Source: Paenibacillus ehimensis NBRC 15659
GTDB taxonomy: Bacteria > Bacillota > Bacilli > Paenibacillales > NBRC-103111
Direction: 5' to 3'
DNA: 64,000 nt
NCBI RefSeq assembly: GCF_004000785.1
Contig: NZ_BILX01000003.1
Location: forward strand, 167,776-231,775
The position numbers and the translations under genes are program-made. Below are positions 8,835 to 17,412 of this stretch, piece by piece; the stretch's first letter is position 1, and the number at the start of each line of letters is the position of its first letter. Below the pieces are notes generated by a model. It did no database searches, was not told the origin of the DNA, and saw nothing but the letters and a program-made list of their open reading frames with translations.

Positions 8835-9115
8835 TTGTTCAATATCCAGAACCAGCTTGCGCGGATTTCGCATCGCCTGCTTCAATGCGTTTTATCGCCT
8901 CCTATCAACGGATTCATGCTTAGCTTACCGTCCGTACCTCCCCTCCCCCAGGATACAGAGCCTGCCGGCTGTACAAGATGCGGTTGTGCTGATTACCATT
9001 CTAATGCTTCGAGCCTTCGTTTCAATGTTGTATGTTATGAAGATCAGGCGCAATCTTACGGACCTCGCGTCCGATTCATCCGAAGGTGTCCGGCACGGCT
9101 GCCGCAGGCTAAAGC
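8835..9115. other. Intergenic stretch without recognisable gene
   Basis: Between the binding-protein terminator and the glucanase start. Short frames on both strands have no ribosome binding sites or recognisable motifs. It presumably holds the separate promoter of the glucanase gene, but I found no convincing hexamer pair. Confidence 0.4.
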
Positions 9116-9149
9116 AAAAAGGCTGACCGGAAATCAATCCCGGCCAACC
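9116..9149 (-). terminator. Terminator after the sugar-binding protein gene
   Basis: Minus strand: GGTTGGCCGG, nine-base loop, CCGGTCAGCC, then TTTTTG. The ten-base stem uses two G-T pairs. It lies about 24 bases past the stop codon, so the glucanase gene probably depends on readthrough or its own promoter. Confidence 0.7.
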
Positions 9150-9172
9150 TCCTCCTATCGGGCAGCGGCTTG

Positions 9173-10579
9173 CTATTCCACCTTAATCGGGTTGTAATAT
9201 TTTTCCTGAACCAGCTTCGCCGCCGCATCCAGCACCGTTTTCGGATCGGCGTCTTTGCGCGAAAAAACATCCTGTACGACACTTGTCATGGCCGCGTAGT
9301 AATCCTGCGTATTGAACTGCGCTTCCGGTTTCCCGTCAAGGTACTTCATGATGTCGGGCAGGTATTGATAGACGTTGTCGTATTTGTCGTAGACGGCCTT
9401 CACCCTTTTGCCGTAATCGGAATCGGAAGTGAAGTACTCGATCACCGGGGGCACAAAATATTTGTTGTCCTGCTTACGCTGCTGGATGCTCGCTTCGATG
9501 GAAGCCAGCCCTTTGTCCGAGAAGTAGTCGAACGTTGCGTAACGGAATGCCGCCTCTTGCTCCTCCTGCGTGGCTTTCGGATTGATGACGAGATAATCGC
9601 CGCCGAGCACGCCGGTATGCTTGCCGCCCTTGACCGCAGCCGGCATCGGGTAAAAGAGCACATCGGCAGGCTTCATGCCGCCCTGGTTGAGCGCCTGATC
9701 GATCGGACCGTCCGGTCCCGCGATCACCATGGCCGTCCGGCTCTGGGCAAAAGCGCCTACGGCGTCCCCCCACCCGAGCGCCCAGTCTTTCGGTATCGCT
9801 TTCGCATCCCAAGCCAGGCTTCGGTAAAATTGCAGCGCTCTTACCCCCGCCTCGGAATGAAAGAGCGCCGTGACCTTGCCGCCCTCTACCTTCTGAATGT
9901 CTCCCCCCGCTTCAAACAGGAAGTTGGTCCAGTTCCATCCGGCTTCGTTCCCTTTCCCCATGGGAGCAATGCCGGAGATGCCTTTGGCAGGATCGGCTGC
10001 CGCCTTGGCCGTGTTGTACATATCGTCCCACGTCCAATCGAGCGGCGGTACCGCGATCTTTTTATCCTCCAGCATCTTTTTATTGATAATGGTGCCGGTC
10101 ACATAGCCTTGCTGGGCGATCCCGTAAATTTTGCCGCCGATGACGAATTGCTGCTGCAAAATCGGGTTCATCTGATCTTTGAATTCATAGGCCTGGAACA
10201 GGCTCGTAAGGTCGGCCGCCCATCCTTTTTCCGCCAAAAACTTCCCTTCCGTGGCATACGTGTTGAATAGGGTCGGGGCTTCATTGGCGCCCATCTTAAT
10301 GCCGATTTGGTTCGGATCGTAGTGCCAATCGCTTTTTACGATTTCCACATTCGGATACTTCTCCGTAAACCGGCGGATTTTATCGTCCTCCAGCGCCCGC
10401 TTCTCCACGAGATCAGGCGTCGGATAGTAGACGCTGATGGTGATTTCTTTCTTGCCGGGCGAAGCTGAATTGTTCCCGCCTTCGGTGGCGGGGCTGGCGT
10501 CCGGGCTGCATGCGGTCAACAAGAACCCGAGCATAAAGAGAGACATCGACGATGCGAGTAGAGCGTTGCGCTCGCGCAT
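9173..10579 (-). CDS. Sugar ABC transporter substrate-binding lipoprotein
   Basis: Extracellular solute-binding protein of family 1 (468 aa), anchored as a lipoprotein: the signal ends in the lipobox LTAC. It should capture oligosaccharides for the two permeases encoded upstream. Family features include a KEITISVYYPTPDLVEKRA strand at the start of the mature protein, DLTSLFQAYEFKDQMNP, the GWNWTNFLFEAGGD region and GVLGGDYLVINPKATQEEQEAAFRYATF. I place the start at the ATG at 10579, after AAAGGGG; an in-frame start at 10597 gives an unlikely charged extension. Together with YesMN and GH87 it fits uptake of alpha-glucan fragments; the sugar itself is inference. As usual for this class, no ATPase gene is adjacent (probably MsmX-like, elsewhere). 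Confidence 0.9.
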   Translation of the reverse strand: MRERNALLASSMSLFMLGFLLTACSPDASPATEGGNNSASPGKKEITISVYYPTPDLVEKRALEDDKIRRFTEKYPNVEIVKSDWHYDPNQIGIKMGANEAPTLFNTYATEGKFLAEKGWAADLTSLFQAYEFKDQMNPILQQQFVIGGKIYGIAQQGYVTGTIINKKMLEDKKIAVPPLDWTWDDMYNTAKAAADPAKGISGIAPMGKGNEAGWNWTNFLFEAGGDIQKVEGGKVTALFHSEAGVRALQFYRSLAWDAKAIPKDWALGWGDAVGAFAQSRTAMVIAGPDGPIDQALNQGGMKPADVLFYPMPAAVKGGKHTGVLGGDYLVINPKATQEEQEAAFRYATFDYFSDKGLASIEASIQQRKQDNKYFVPPVIEYFTSDSDYGKRVKAVYDKYDNVYQYLPDIMKYLDGKPEAQFNTQDYYAAMTSVVQDVFSRKDADPKTVLDAAAKLVQEKYYNPIKVE

Positions 10580-10698
10580 TGGAATTCCCCTTTCCAAATG
10601 ATGAATGTGTATCTAACCCCCATCTTAATCTGACCCTTCTGCCGAAACGAGGCGTATTCCTATCCGGATTATGCGCAGGTTTACGCTAAGGCCGCCCG

Positions 10699-11577
10699 CT
10701 AGCCTTTAACGCCTCCCAACTGCACGCCGCGCAAAATGAACTTCTGGAAAAGGAGAAACACGACGACCGGAGGGAGCATCACCAGGAACAAGATCGCAAA
10801 CCGCAGGTTTAAATTCATTCTGCGGGCTTGCAGCACATACTTGTAGATGGACGTGGCCAGAGGATAGCCGTTGTCGCTGTGCATCACGATCGACGGCCAG
10901 AACCAATCGTTCCATACCGCCGAAAAAATAAAGATCGACAACGTCGCAAAAATCGGCACGGACAAAGGAAACGCAATCCGGAAGAAGCAGGTCCCGTCGG
11001 ACGCGCCGTCCATTCTCGCCGCCTCGAAGATTTCCGGGTGCAGGCTGCCGAAAAAATTTTTCAGCAGCAGCAAGTAAAAAGCGTTTGCCGCCGCAGGCAG
11101 CCAGAACGCCGCAAACTGGTTCAGCAGTCCGAGCTCCTTCAAATTCATAAAGTTCGGAATAATATAGGTCGTCGGCGGGATAAAGAGCGTAATCCAAAAA
11201 AAGGCGCCGATCTGTCTCCGGTAAGGCACGTTCAAATGCGTCAAGCTGAACGCCGCCAAACCAAGCACGACGACCGTCACGATCAAGTTGCCCGTGAAAA
11301 TGATAAACGTATTGCGAAGGAAAAGAAGCAGATCAATATAATTCCAGCCCTGCCGGAAATTTTCGAAATGCCACTCCGAAGGGAAAAACCGGGGCGGAAA
11401 CGAGTTCATCTCCGCATTGGGCCTGACCCCGTTAAAAAACGTAATAAGAATCGGATAGATCATGGAACAGACCATAACGAGGATCGCCGCGATCATGATC
11501 GCGTAGCAGAACCGGGTGGAGCTGTGCCGCAAATCGTAGCTCGAAAGAATGCCGCGCTCGTGCTTGTTCATGCTCAA
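10699..11577 (-). CDS. Sugar ABC transporter permease (MalG type)
   Basis: Inner-membrane permease subunit of 292 aa with six predicted transmembrane segments; the first is about residues 23-45. The EAA loop that contacts the ATPase reads EIFEAARMDGASDGTCFFRIAFPLSVP. It forms the channel with the MalF-type partner encoded immediately upstream; the two genes overlap by four bases (ATGA), so they are translationally coupled. The binding-protein gene follows 120 bases downstream. It belongs to the CUT1 carbohydrate uptake class. Confidence 0.92.
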   Translation of the reverse strand: MSMNKHERGILSSYDLRHSSTRFCYAIMIAAILVMVCSMIYPILITFFNGVRPNAEMNSFPPRFFPSEWHFENFRQGWNYIDLLLFLRNTFIIFTGNLIVTVVVLGLAAFSLTHLNVPYRRQIGAFFWITLFIPPTTYIIPNFMNLKELGLLNQFAAFWLPAAANAFYLLLLKNFFGSLHPEIFEAARMDGASDGTCFFRIAFPLSVPIFATLSIFIFSAVWNDWFWPSIVMHSDNGYPLATSIYKYVLQARRMNLNLRFAILFLVMLPPVVVFLLFQKFILRGVQLGGVKG

Positions 11578-12440
11578 GCCCCCTCCTTGCCGGCAAGCTT
11601 GGATTGAGCAAGGGCCAATCCGCCGAGCACGAAAAACATCAGCACGCCCAAGGCGGACGCTGCGCCGTAATCCTGGCTCGTAAACGCATACTTCACGATA
11701 AGCAGAACATAAGTGAGCGTCGCTTTGTTAGGACCGCCGTCAAGCATGGCATACTGGGATTGATATCCCTGCGAGGTCGAGATGATTTGCAGAATCAATA
11801 AAAGCAGAATCAGGCTTTTCATCGAAGGAAGCGTAATGTAGCGTATCCGCTGCCAGACACCGGCCCCATCCATTTCCGCCGCCTCATACCAATCCCGGGG
11901 AATGCTCAGCAAGCCGGCCAAATAAATCAGCAGCGCGCCGCCGAATTGCTGCCAGGTTTCCATAATGACCAGCGATGCCATCGACCAGCTCGTATCGGTC
12001 ATAAACGATACGGGCTCGAAGCCCAGCTTGTCCAGCACCGCATTGATCGGACCGACCGGGTCGAAAATCCATCGCCACAGCCCGTACAAGACGACTACAG
12101 GAAGCACGTTCGGCAAGTAAGCGGCGATGCGGACGAACCCTTGGAACCTCCTCAGCTCGGAGATGGCAACCGCAAAGACGATCGGCACCCAGAAGCCGAT
12201 GACAAGACCCAGAAACATATAATATAACGTGTTTATCACCGCGCGCCCGATGTCGGGATCGCGGAGCACTTTTACATAATTGTCGAAGCCGACGAAAGCG
12301 TTGCCTTTCATAAAATCAACGTGGTACAGGCTGTAGACGAAGCCTTTGACAATCGGCGTCCATAAGAACAACCCGAAAATAACCGCAGCCGGCAAAAGAA
12401 ACAGATAACCCCACAGATGCCTTTTCACGACTTGATACAC
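11574..12440 (-). CDS. Sugar ABC transporter permease (MalF type)
   Basis: Inner-membrane permease subunit of 288 aa, first structural gene of the sugar uptake operon. The N-terminal segment LFLLPAAVIFGLFLWTPIVKGFVYSL is typical, and the EAA loop reads DWYEAAEMDGAGVWQRIRYITLPSMK. Six transmembrane segments. It lies about 95 bases downstream of the YesN regulator gene on the same strand, so the operon is probably switched on by that regulator. The substrate is inferred from the GH87 enzyme at the end of the locus. Confidence 0.92.
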   Translation of the reverse strand: MYQVVKRHLWGYLFLLPAAVIFGLFLWTPIVKGFVYSLYHVDFMKGNAFVGFDNYVKVLRDPDIGRAVINTLYYMFLGLVIGFWVPIVFAVAISELRRFQGFVRIAAYLPNVLPVVVLYGLWRWIFDPVGPINAVLDKLGFEPVSFMTDTSWSMASLVIMETWQQFGGALLIYLAGLLSIPRDWYEAAEMDGAGVWQRIRYITLPSMKSLILLLLILQIISTSQGYQSQYAMLDGGPNKATLTYVLLIVKYAFTSQDYGAASALGVLMFFVLGGLALAQSKLAGKEGA

Positions 12441-12535
12441 AGCGGATTTCCCTCATTTCTCACAGGTCTTGACTTCATTGTAGAAAGGTGAAGGGAAATT
12501 GAACATGTGCAATCCTATCGGGATCATTGGCGATT

Positions 12536-13864
12536 TTACTTCTTCAATTCGCTCGGACTGATTCCGTAATATTTTTTAAATATTTTGCTGAAATGCTCCG
12601 GCGATTCATACCCTACCTTATCGGCAATTTCGTAGCGGCGCATGTCCGTGCTTGTAATGAGCCTCCGGCTTTCTTCCATTCTCAATTTCACGACATAATC
12701 CCAAAGGTTGTAGCCGGTTTTTTTCTTGAACAAATAGCTCAAGTAATTGGGACTCACGTGACTTTGGTGAGCGACCTCCTGGAGCGTGAGCCCTTTTTGG
12801 CCAAAGTGCCGATGGATGTATTGCTTGGCCGTATCCACAATTTGATTGTGATGAACGATCAGCTCCTCTTCGGTCGCCTCATGGGAAGCCGGATTCCAGC
12901 TAAAGTCGCCGTAATAAAACACGTAATGATCCTGATGCTCCCGGTGAAAGCGGATCGCTTTCCTCGCCTGCTCGTTCAGAGCGCCTATAAACTCGATTCC
13001 TTTCATAATCTGACTGATGCCCACAACGCATGGCAGCGATAAATGCTTCCGGATATTCGCATGCAGCGATCTGCCAATCATGTCCAATTGGCTGATTTTG
13101 TTGATGCTCTTATCTCCGTAGGCTTCGTCGTCCCACTGAAGAATGATCGAAATCTCATGATCGGGGGAATAAAAGGCGAGATGATTCCACTGCCCGCCGA
13201 GCAGCTCGCTCGCCGCGTTCAATACGGCATACTGCATGAAGTCGGAATCTTTATCGAGAAACCGGCTCCCGGCCTGGGAGGGTTGGATATTCAGCTTCAT
13301 TTTAAGAACGGCAAAATACGGCCCTTTCAAGGAGGCAAGCGGGACAAGCCGCTCCGCCGAAGGATCCGCCATGACGCTGGCGGGATCGGCAAGCAGCCGG
13401 TTCAGCGCCTCGGTTTTCGCCCGGTCGGGCTCTTCTATCCGGAACCGGCCGCTCAGCTCGGCGATCAATTCATCGTGGGTTACAGCCGCTTTGTCCATTT
13501 TGAGCAATACATTGCGCACGCTATCCAAAAAATGGCTGCCGTTCAGCGGCTTGATCAAGTAATCCTTCGCTCCCAATCTCATCGCCAATTGCGCATACTG
13601 AAACGTCTCGTAAGCGGAAACGACAATCGATTGTACCGACGGCCTGGCCATTTTCGCTTGATGCATCAATTCGATGCCGCTCATTTCACCCATCTGGATG
13701 TCCGTGATCAGCAGGTCGACTTCTTCCATCCGGATATAGTCCATCGCTTCATAGCCGCTGTGCGCAATAAAGAGCTGATGGATATTCAAGCCCGAAGAGG
13801 CCAAAAGCCGGCTTAAGCCTTGACAGATCAGCGGTTCGTCGTCCACAAGCAAAATAGTGTACAT
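12536..13864 (-). CDS. YesN-type response regulator, receiver plus AraC DNA-binding domain
   Basis: Response regulator of 442 aa. The N-terminal receiver has DDEPLICQGL and the phospho-acceptor Asp in LLITDIQMGEMSG, with KDYLIKP carrying the conserved Lys. The middle section (about 150-330) resembles the YesN linker. The C-terminal about 100 residues are an AraC/XylS double helix-turn-helix: LTLQEVAHQSHVSPNYLSYL and YEIADKVGYESPEHFSKIFK. It is 19 bases downstream of the YesM kinase, so they form a cognate pair. By analogy with other YesMN systems it should activate the sugar transporter operon directly downstream in response to an extracellular oligosaccharide sensed by the kinase. Confidence 0.93.
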   Translation of the reverse strand: MYTILLVDDEPLICQGLSRLLASSGLNIHQLFIAHSGYEAMDYIRMEEVDLLITDIQMGEMSGIELMHQAKMARPSVQSIVVSAYETFQYAQLAMRLGAKDYLIKPLNGSHFLDSVRNVLLKMDKAAVTHDELIAELSGRFRIEEPDRAKTEALNRLLADPASVMADPSAERLVPLASLKGPYFAVLKMKLNIQPSQAGSRFLDKDSDFMQYAVLNAASELLGGQWNHLAFYSPDHEISIILQWDDEAYGDKSINKISQLDMIGRSLHANIRKHLSLPCVVGISQIMKGIEFIGALNEQARKAIRFHREHQDHYVFYYGDFSWNPASHEATEEELIVHHNQIVDTAKQYIHRHFGQKGLTLQEVAHQSHVSPNYLSYLFKKKTGYNLWDYVVKLRMEESRRLITSTDMRRYEIADKVGYESPEHFSKIFKKYYGISPSELKK

Positions 13865-13883
13865 TCCAAGTCACCTCGCGAGT

Positions 13884-15686
13884 TTATTGTCCGGCCGGAA
13901 CGGCTTCGCGCTTAGGCAAAGTAATCGTTACGACCGTGCCGTGCGGTTGATTTCTCATATAGTCGAGTCCGTAAGCAGCGCCGAAATGAAGACGGACCCG
14001 CTGATGAATGTTGCGTATGCCGTATCCCAAGGACGGGTCCGGATGCTCTTCGTGCAGCGATCGGCGGATCGCGGCAAGATCCGCTTCCCTAAAGCCGTTA
14101 TCTTCCACGCGGATCATCACCTTGTCGTCCTGCCGCACGGCCGATATGACGATTTCCCCGTCTTCCCCCATATTTTTCACGCCGTGGATCATAGCGTTTT
14201 CAATTAACGGCTGAAGCGTAATCTTCGGAATCAGCAGAGGACGCACGTCCTCCACGATATTCCATTTCACGCGAAACTTATGCTCATATCTTCGCTGCTG
14301 CAGGCTGATATAGGCGGCGGCATGCTCCATCTCTTCGCCGATCGTGATCAGCTCTCTTCCCCTGCTTAATCCGATCTTCATAAGTTTGGACAATTCTTTG
14401 ATCATCTCCGCGGATTCGCTCTTGCCTTCCAGCGTGCTTTTCCAATAAATGCTTTCCAGCGTGTTATACAGCAAGTGAGGATTAATTTGCTGGTACAAAA
14501 TTTGCAGCTGCGCTTCCTTTTGTCTGATTTCATGCTGATACTTGTCGTTCACGAGATGATTCAGCCGGTCGGCCATGTCATAGACGGAGGATATCAGCAC
14601 GCCGAGCTCGTCGTTTCTCCTGCGCCCGGCCGTCTTCCGCACCGGCTTGCCCGGTACGTAGCTCTTTATAAAATGGACCAGCTTCTGTATCGGATTCATT
14701 AACGATCTCCAGAAATACATCACGACGACAAACGCCAGTACCGAATAAACGACGGAAATGAATTGAATCACCCGTTTCAGCTCGTTTTGCTGCTGAAGCA
14801 AGGAGTGGATGGGAATGCGGTAAATCAGCTTTTGCTGGAGCAAACGGCTGTAGTTGACGACGTAAATATAACCCGAATGCACGGTGTCCAGTATGCCTTC
14901 CATGGCATCCGGGTCTTTGGCGGCGGGCGGAAGCGGAAGCAGGCTTCCCGCGCCTTTCGTCGTTGACGCAAGAATCCGGCCGGACCAGTCGGTTAAGTAA
15001 ATTTCTCCGTCCGGTAACTGTACGCTGCGAAAATCGTTTTCAATCATATTTTCAAGCTTGGTCACCACCAAAACGCCGATAACGCCATTCCCCTGATCGA
15101 TGTTGTTCACGGCACGAACGTAGCTCAGCGTTCCTTGATCGGACGACGGATCGAAATTGTCGATAATTTTGAGCTCGCCCTTGCCTTGCTTTTGAAGCGC
15201 TTCCCGAAACCATTCCGGCTGATTCCGGTCCGAAACGAAAAAAACGCCTGCTTGCGCCGCCTGCCTGACTTTCGGGGCAAACGAATAATCGTCGTTGGGA
15301 TCATTGACGTATAAAGAAAAATATACGGCTCCGCCGTCGTCTCCCCCGATCGAGTAGCTTTTGAGCAGCTTGTCCAATGCTTCGTATTTACCGACCCGCG
15401 TCACAACCGATTCCGTACCGTCCGGAAGCATTTGCTGCGTGAGCGGATTTTGGATAATGGTCAGGGTGATTCGATTAATCGAATCCATGTCCCGATTAAG
15501 CAGACTCAGATTCTGCTTGTTTAATTCCAGGTAGGCGTTCGTCACGTTCCGCTTCAAGATTTGTTCGGCCTTCATGTTTCCGTACCATTGGAGCATAAAA
15601 ACAGGACTAACCATGAGCAAAAACAGCAATATCAGCTGGTAATTCACGCTTATTTCGGTCAAAGGATTGGCCGGAATGCTCCGCAC
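13884..15686 (-). CDS. YesM-type sensor histidine kinase
   Basis: Membrane sensor kinase of about 600 aa. One transmembrane segment lies near the N terminus (ILLFLLMVSPVFML), followed by an extracytoplasmic sensing domain of about 260 residues, a second segment (VYSVLAFVVVMYFW), a HAMP linker, and the His_kinase box QINPHLLYNTLESIYW with the phosphorylated His. The ATPase region shows VEDNGFREADL and GYGIRNIHQRVRLHFG. I choose the GTG at 15686, nine bases after AGGTG, because the longer frame to 15755 would translate through a dispersed hairpin repeat into a cysteine-rich unlikely leader. It pairs with the YesN gene downstream. Confidence 0.9.
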   Translation of the reverse strand: MRSIPANPLTEISVNYQLILLFLLMVSPVFMLQWYGNMKAEQILKRNVTNAYLELNKQNLSLLNRDMDSINRITLTIIQNPLTQQMLPDGTESVVTRVGKYEALDKLLKSYSIGGDDGGAVYFSLYVNDPNDDYSFAPKVRQAAQAGVFFVSDRNQPEWFREALQKQGKGELKIIDNFDPSSDQGTLSYVRAVNNIDQGNGVIGVLVVTKLENMIENDFRSVQLPDGEIYLTDWSGRILASTTKGAGSLLPLPPAAKDPDAMEGILDTVHSGYIYVVNYSRLLQQKLIYRIPIHSLLQQQNELKRVIQFISVVYSVLAFVVVMYFWRSLMNPIQKLVHFIKSYVPGKPVRKTAGRRRNDELGVLISSVYDMADRLNHLVNDKYQHEIRQKEAQLQILYQQINPHLLYNTLESIYWKSTLEGKSESAEMIKELSKLMKIGLSRGRELITIGEEMEHAAAYISLQQRRYEHKFRVKWNIVEDVRPLLIPKITLQPLIENAMIHGVKNMGEDGEIVISAVRQDDKVMIRVEDNGFREADLAAIRRSLHEEHPDPSLGYGIRNIHQRVRLHFGAAYGLDYMRNQPHGTVVTITLPKREAVPAGQ

Positions 15687-15716
15687 GCGCCGGATCACCT
15701 CGCTCCATGCATGGCA

Positions 15717-15778
15717 TAAATAAAAGCAGCGGCAGCCCGGAACATGAAAACACAAAGTTCCAGACTCCCGCTGTCATT
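15717..15778. repeat. Dispersed hairpin repeat, copy 3
   Basis: Third copy: AGCAGCGGCAGCCCGGAAC ... GTTCCAGACTCCCGCTG, nearly the same as copy 1. On the minus strand the stem ends in GCTTTTATTTA and lies about 17 bases before the Shine-Dalgarno sequence of the YesM kinase gene, so it is a terminator-like structure in or just before that gene's leader. Confidence 0.7.
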
Positions 15779-15940
15779 AACGTTCCCCCTTAATGCCTGG
15801 ATATAGAACAATCAAACCAATATAATCCTAATTTTAACATATCACCCCACTAATTCAACTTCTTTCCGAATTGCTGAATGCTCCGGAAAGCCCGGCATTG
15901 ATAAAACGCGACCAAGACCGTGCAGCCAACGCTCCACATC

Positions 15941-15974
15941 AAAAAAGACGCTTCCGATGGAAGCGTCTTTTACG
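15941..15974. terminator. Bidirectional terminator-like hairpin
   Basis: GACGCTTC-CGAT-GGAAGCGTC with TTTT on the plus side and TTTTTT on the minus side. It stands alone in the 15779-16142 intergenic region between the kinase and the plus-strand MFS gene, with no gene obviously ending there. Confidence 0.65.
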
Positions 15975-16015
15975 TCTCAGAACAAGTGTTCGTTTTTTGA
16001 AGCAGTTAAACTAAA

Positions 16016-16100
16016 GCCGGGTATACTTGAACTTCATTATCATCCGAAATTATAAGTCTATACTTTTTCTGGATAACATTCTATAGTTTGTATACCCGGC
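16016..16100. promoter_or_regulatory. Long-range dyad around the MFS promoter region
   Basis: Perfect 11-base inverted repeat, GCCGGGTATAC at 16016-16026 and GTATACCCGGC at 16090-16100, enclosing 63 AT-rich bases. Inside is a possible promoter, TTGAAC at 16027 then an 18-base gap and TATAAG. It is 43 bases before the MFS start. It could be a paired operator for repression by looping, or the ends of a small insertion. Confidence 0.5.
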
Positions 16101-16142
16101 CGGGGAACCTACCAAGTGTCGTTGTGGAAAGGATAAGGTCTT

Positions 16143-17396
16143 GTGCAAATCCGTTTATGGAATCCCAATTTGAAGGTCCGGTTACTCGGCGAAGCGCTGT
16201 TTAACCTGCTGTTTTGGATGTACTTTCCGTTTATCACCGTATATTTTGGCGCGGCATTAGGCAGCCATATGGCAGGCTTGTTGATGGCCGTCCCTCCTCT
16301 ATTCGGCATGATCGGAAGTCTGCTCGGAGGAGCTCTGGCCGATCGGTTAGGACGGCGTCCCGTGATGCTGCTGGGCGCTTCGCTTCAGACGGTGATGTTT
16401 GCCTTATTTGCGGTGTCGTCCTCCCATTGGACGGATTACATCGCGTTTATCGGCATTGGGGTGGGCGGAGCCGTCTACAGGCCTGCAAGCTCCGCGATGG
16501 TTGCCGATCTGGTTCCCGCGCAAAACCGTCGCCAGATCTTCGCAACGTTCATGACGGCCAATAACATTGGGGCGGTGCTTGGACCTGCAATCGGAGCCGT
16601 GTTCTTCTTCCATTACCGGCAGGAGCTGTTGTGGACCTGCGCCGCGGTCCTGCTGTTGTACTTGATCGCAATTTACTTCATAGTTCATGAAACATTGCCG
16701 CAATCGGCGAAAAAGCACCCCGGAAGCTCCCTTCCGCTTACCCGCGTATTCAAGGATCAGTTGAAGGGATACGGCATCATTTTTCGGGATAAGGTGTTCC
16801 TGATTTATATTTTGGCCGGTATCTTTGCGCTGATCCCCATTATGCAATTGGATCTGTATTTGGCGGTATACGTGATCAACGAGGTCCCTGCCCAGCCTTT
16901 GTTCGCATGGAATGGCGGTTCCCTTGTGCTCTCCGGTACAGAGATCTTTGGCTGGTTGCTGGGGTTAAACGGTCTTTTGTTTGTCCTGTTTGTATTGCCG
17001 GTGACGAAATGGTTCCGCCATTGGAAGGAGCGCAATGTATTCATTCTATCCTCGCTATTGTCCGGATTGGGCACATTCGCCCTTGGATTGAGCACCAACC
17101 TATGGTACCTGTTTTTCATTACGGTCATCTTCACCTTTGGCGAGATCGTACGCTCTCCGGTCACCCAGAGCTTTATCAGCCGCTATGCCCCGGAGCATGC
17201 AAGAGGACAATACATGGGAGCCGACAGCCTGCAGGCGACGATCGGCAGATTTTTGGCCCCGGTCACGGTTTTCCTGTCCGGCTGGGTCCCTCCGATGGGC
17301 ATATTCAGCATCATTTTGGCGGTTGCATTCCTAAGTATCGCGCTGTACATTCAGTTATTTCGAATCTATGTGGAGCAGCCGGAGGCGGCCGATTGA
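16143..17396 (+). CDS. MFS transporter, probable drug or metabolite exporter
   Basis: Major facilitator protein of 417 aa with twelve predicted membrane helices. The loop between helices 2 and 3 carries GALADRLGRRPVMLLGA, the MFS signature. The DHA1-like layout (a central cytoplasmic loop, PQSAKKHPGSSLPLTRVFKDQLKG) suggests proton-driven efflux. The start is the GTG at 16143, after AAAGGATAAGG; no ATG lies nearby in frame. Its promoter region is enclosed by a perfect 11-base dyad. It converges with the next MFS gene, leaving 16 bases between the stops. Substrate unknown. Confidence 0.88.
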   Translation: MQIRLWNPNLKVRLLGEALFNLLFWMYFPFITVYFGAALGSHMAGLLMAVPPLFGMIGSLLGGALADRLGRRPVMLLGASLQTVMFALFAVSSSHWTDYIAFIGIGVGGAVYRPASSAMVADLVPAQNRRQIFATFMTANNIGAVLGPAIGAVFFFHYRQELLWTCAAVLLLYLIAIYFIVHETLPQSAKKHPGSSLPLTRVFKDQLKGYGIIFRDKVFLIYILAGIFALIPIMQLDLYLAVYVINEVPAQPLFAWNGGSLVLSGTEIFGWLLGLNGLLFVLFVLPVTKWFRHWKERNVFILSSLLSGLGTFALGLSTNLWYLFFITVIFTFGEIVRSPVTQSFISRYAPEHARGQYMGADSLQATIGRFLAPVTVFLSGWVPPMGIFSIILAVAFLSIALYIQLFRIYVEQPEAAD

Positions 17397-17412
17397 TAAG
17401 CTCGCCCCTCCG

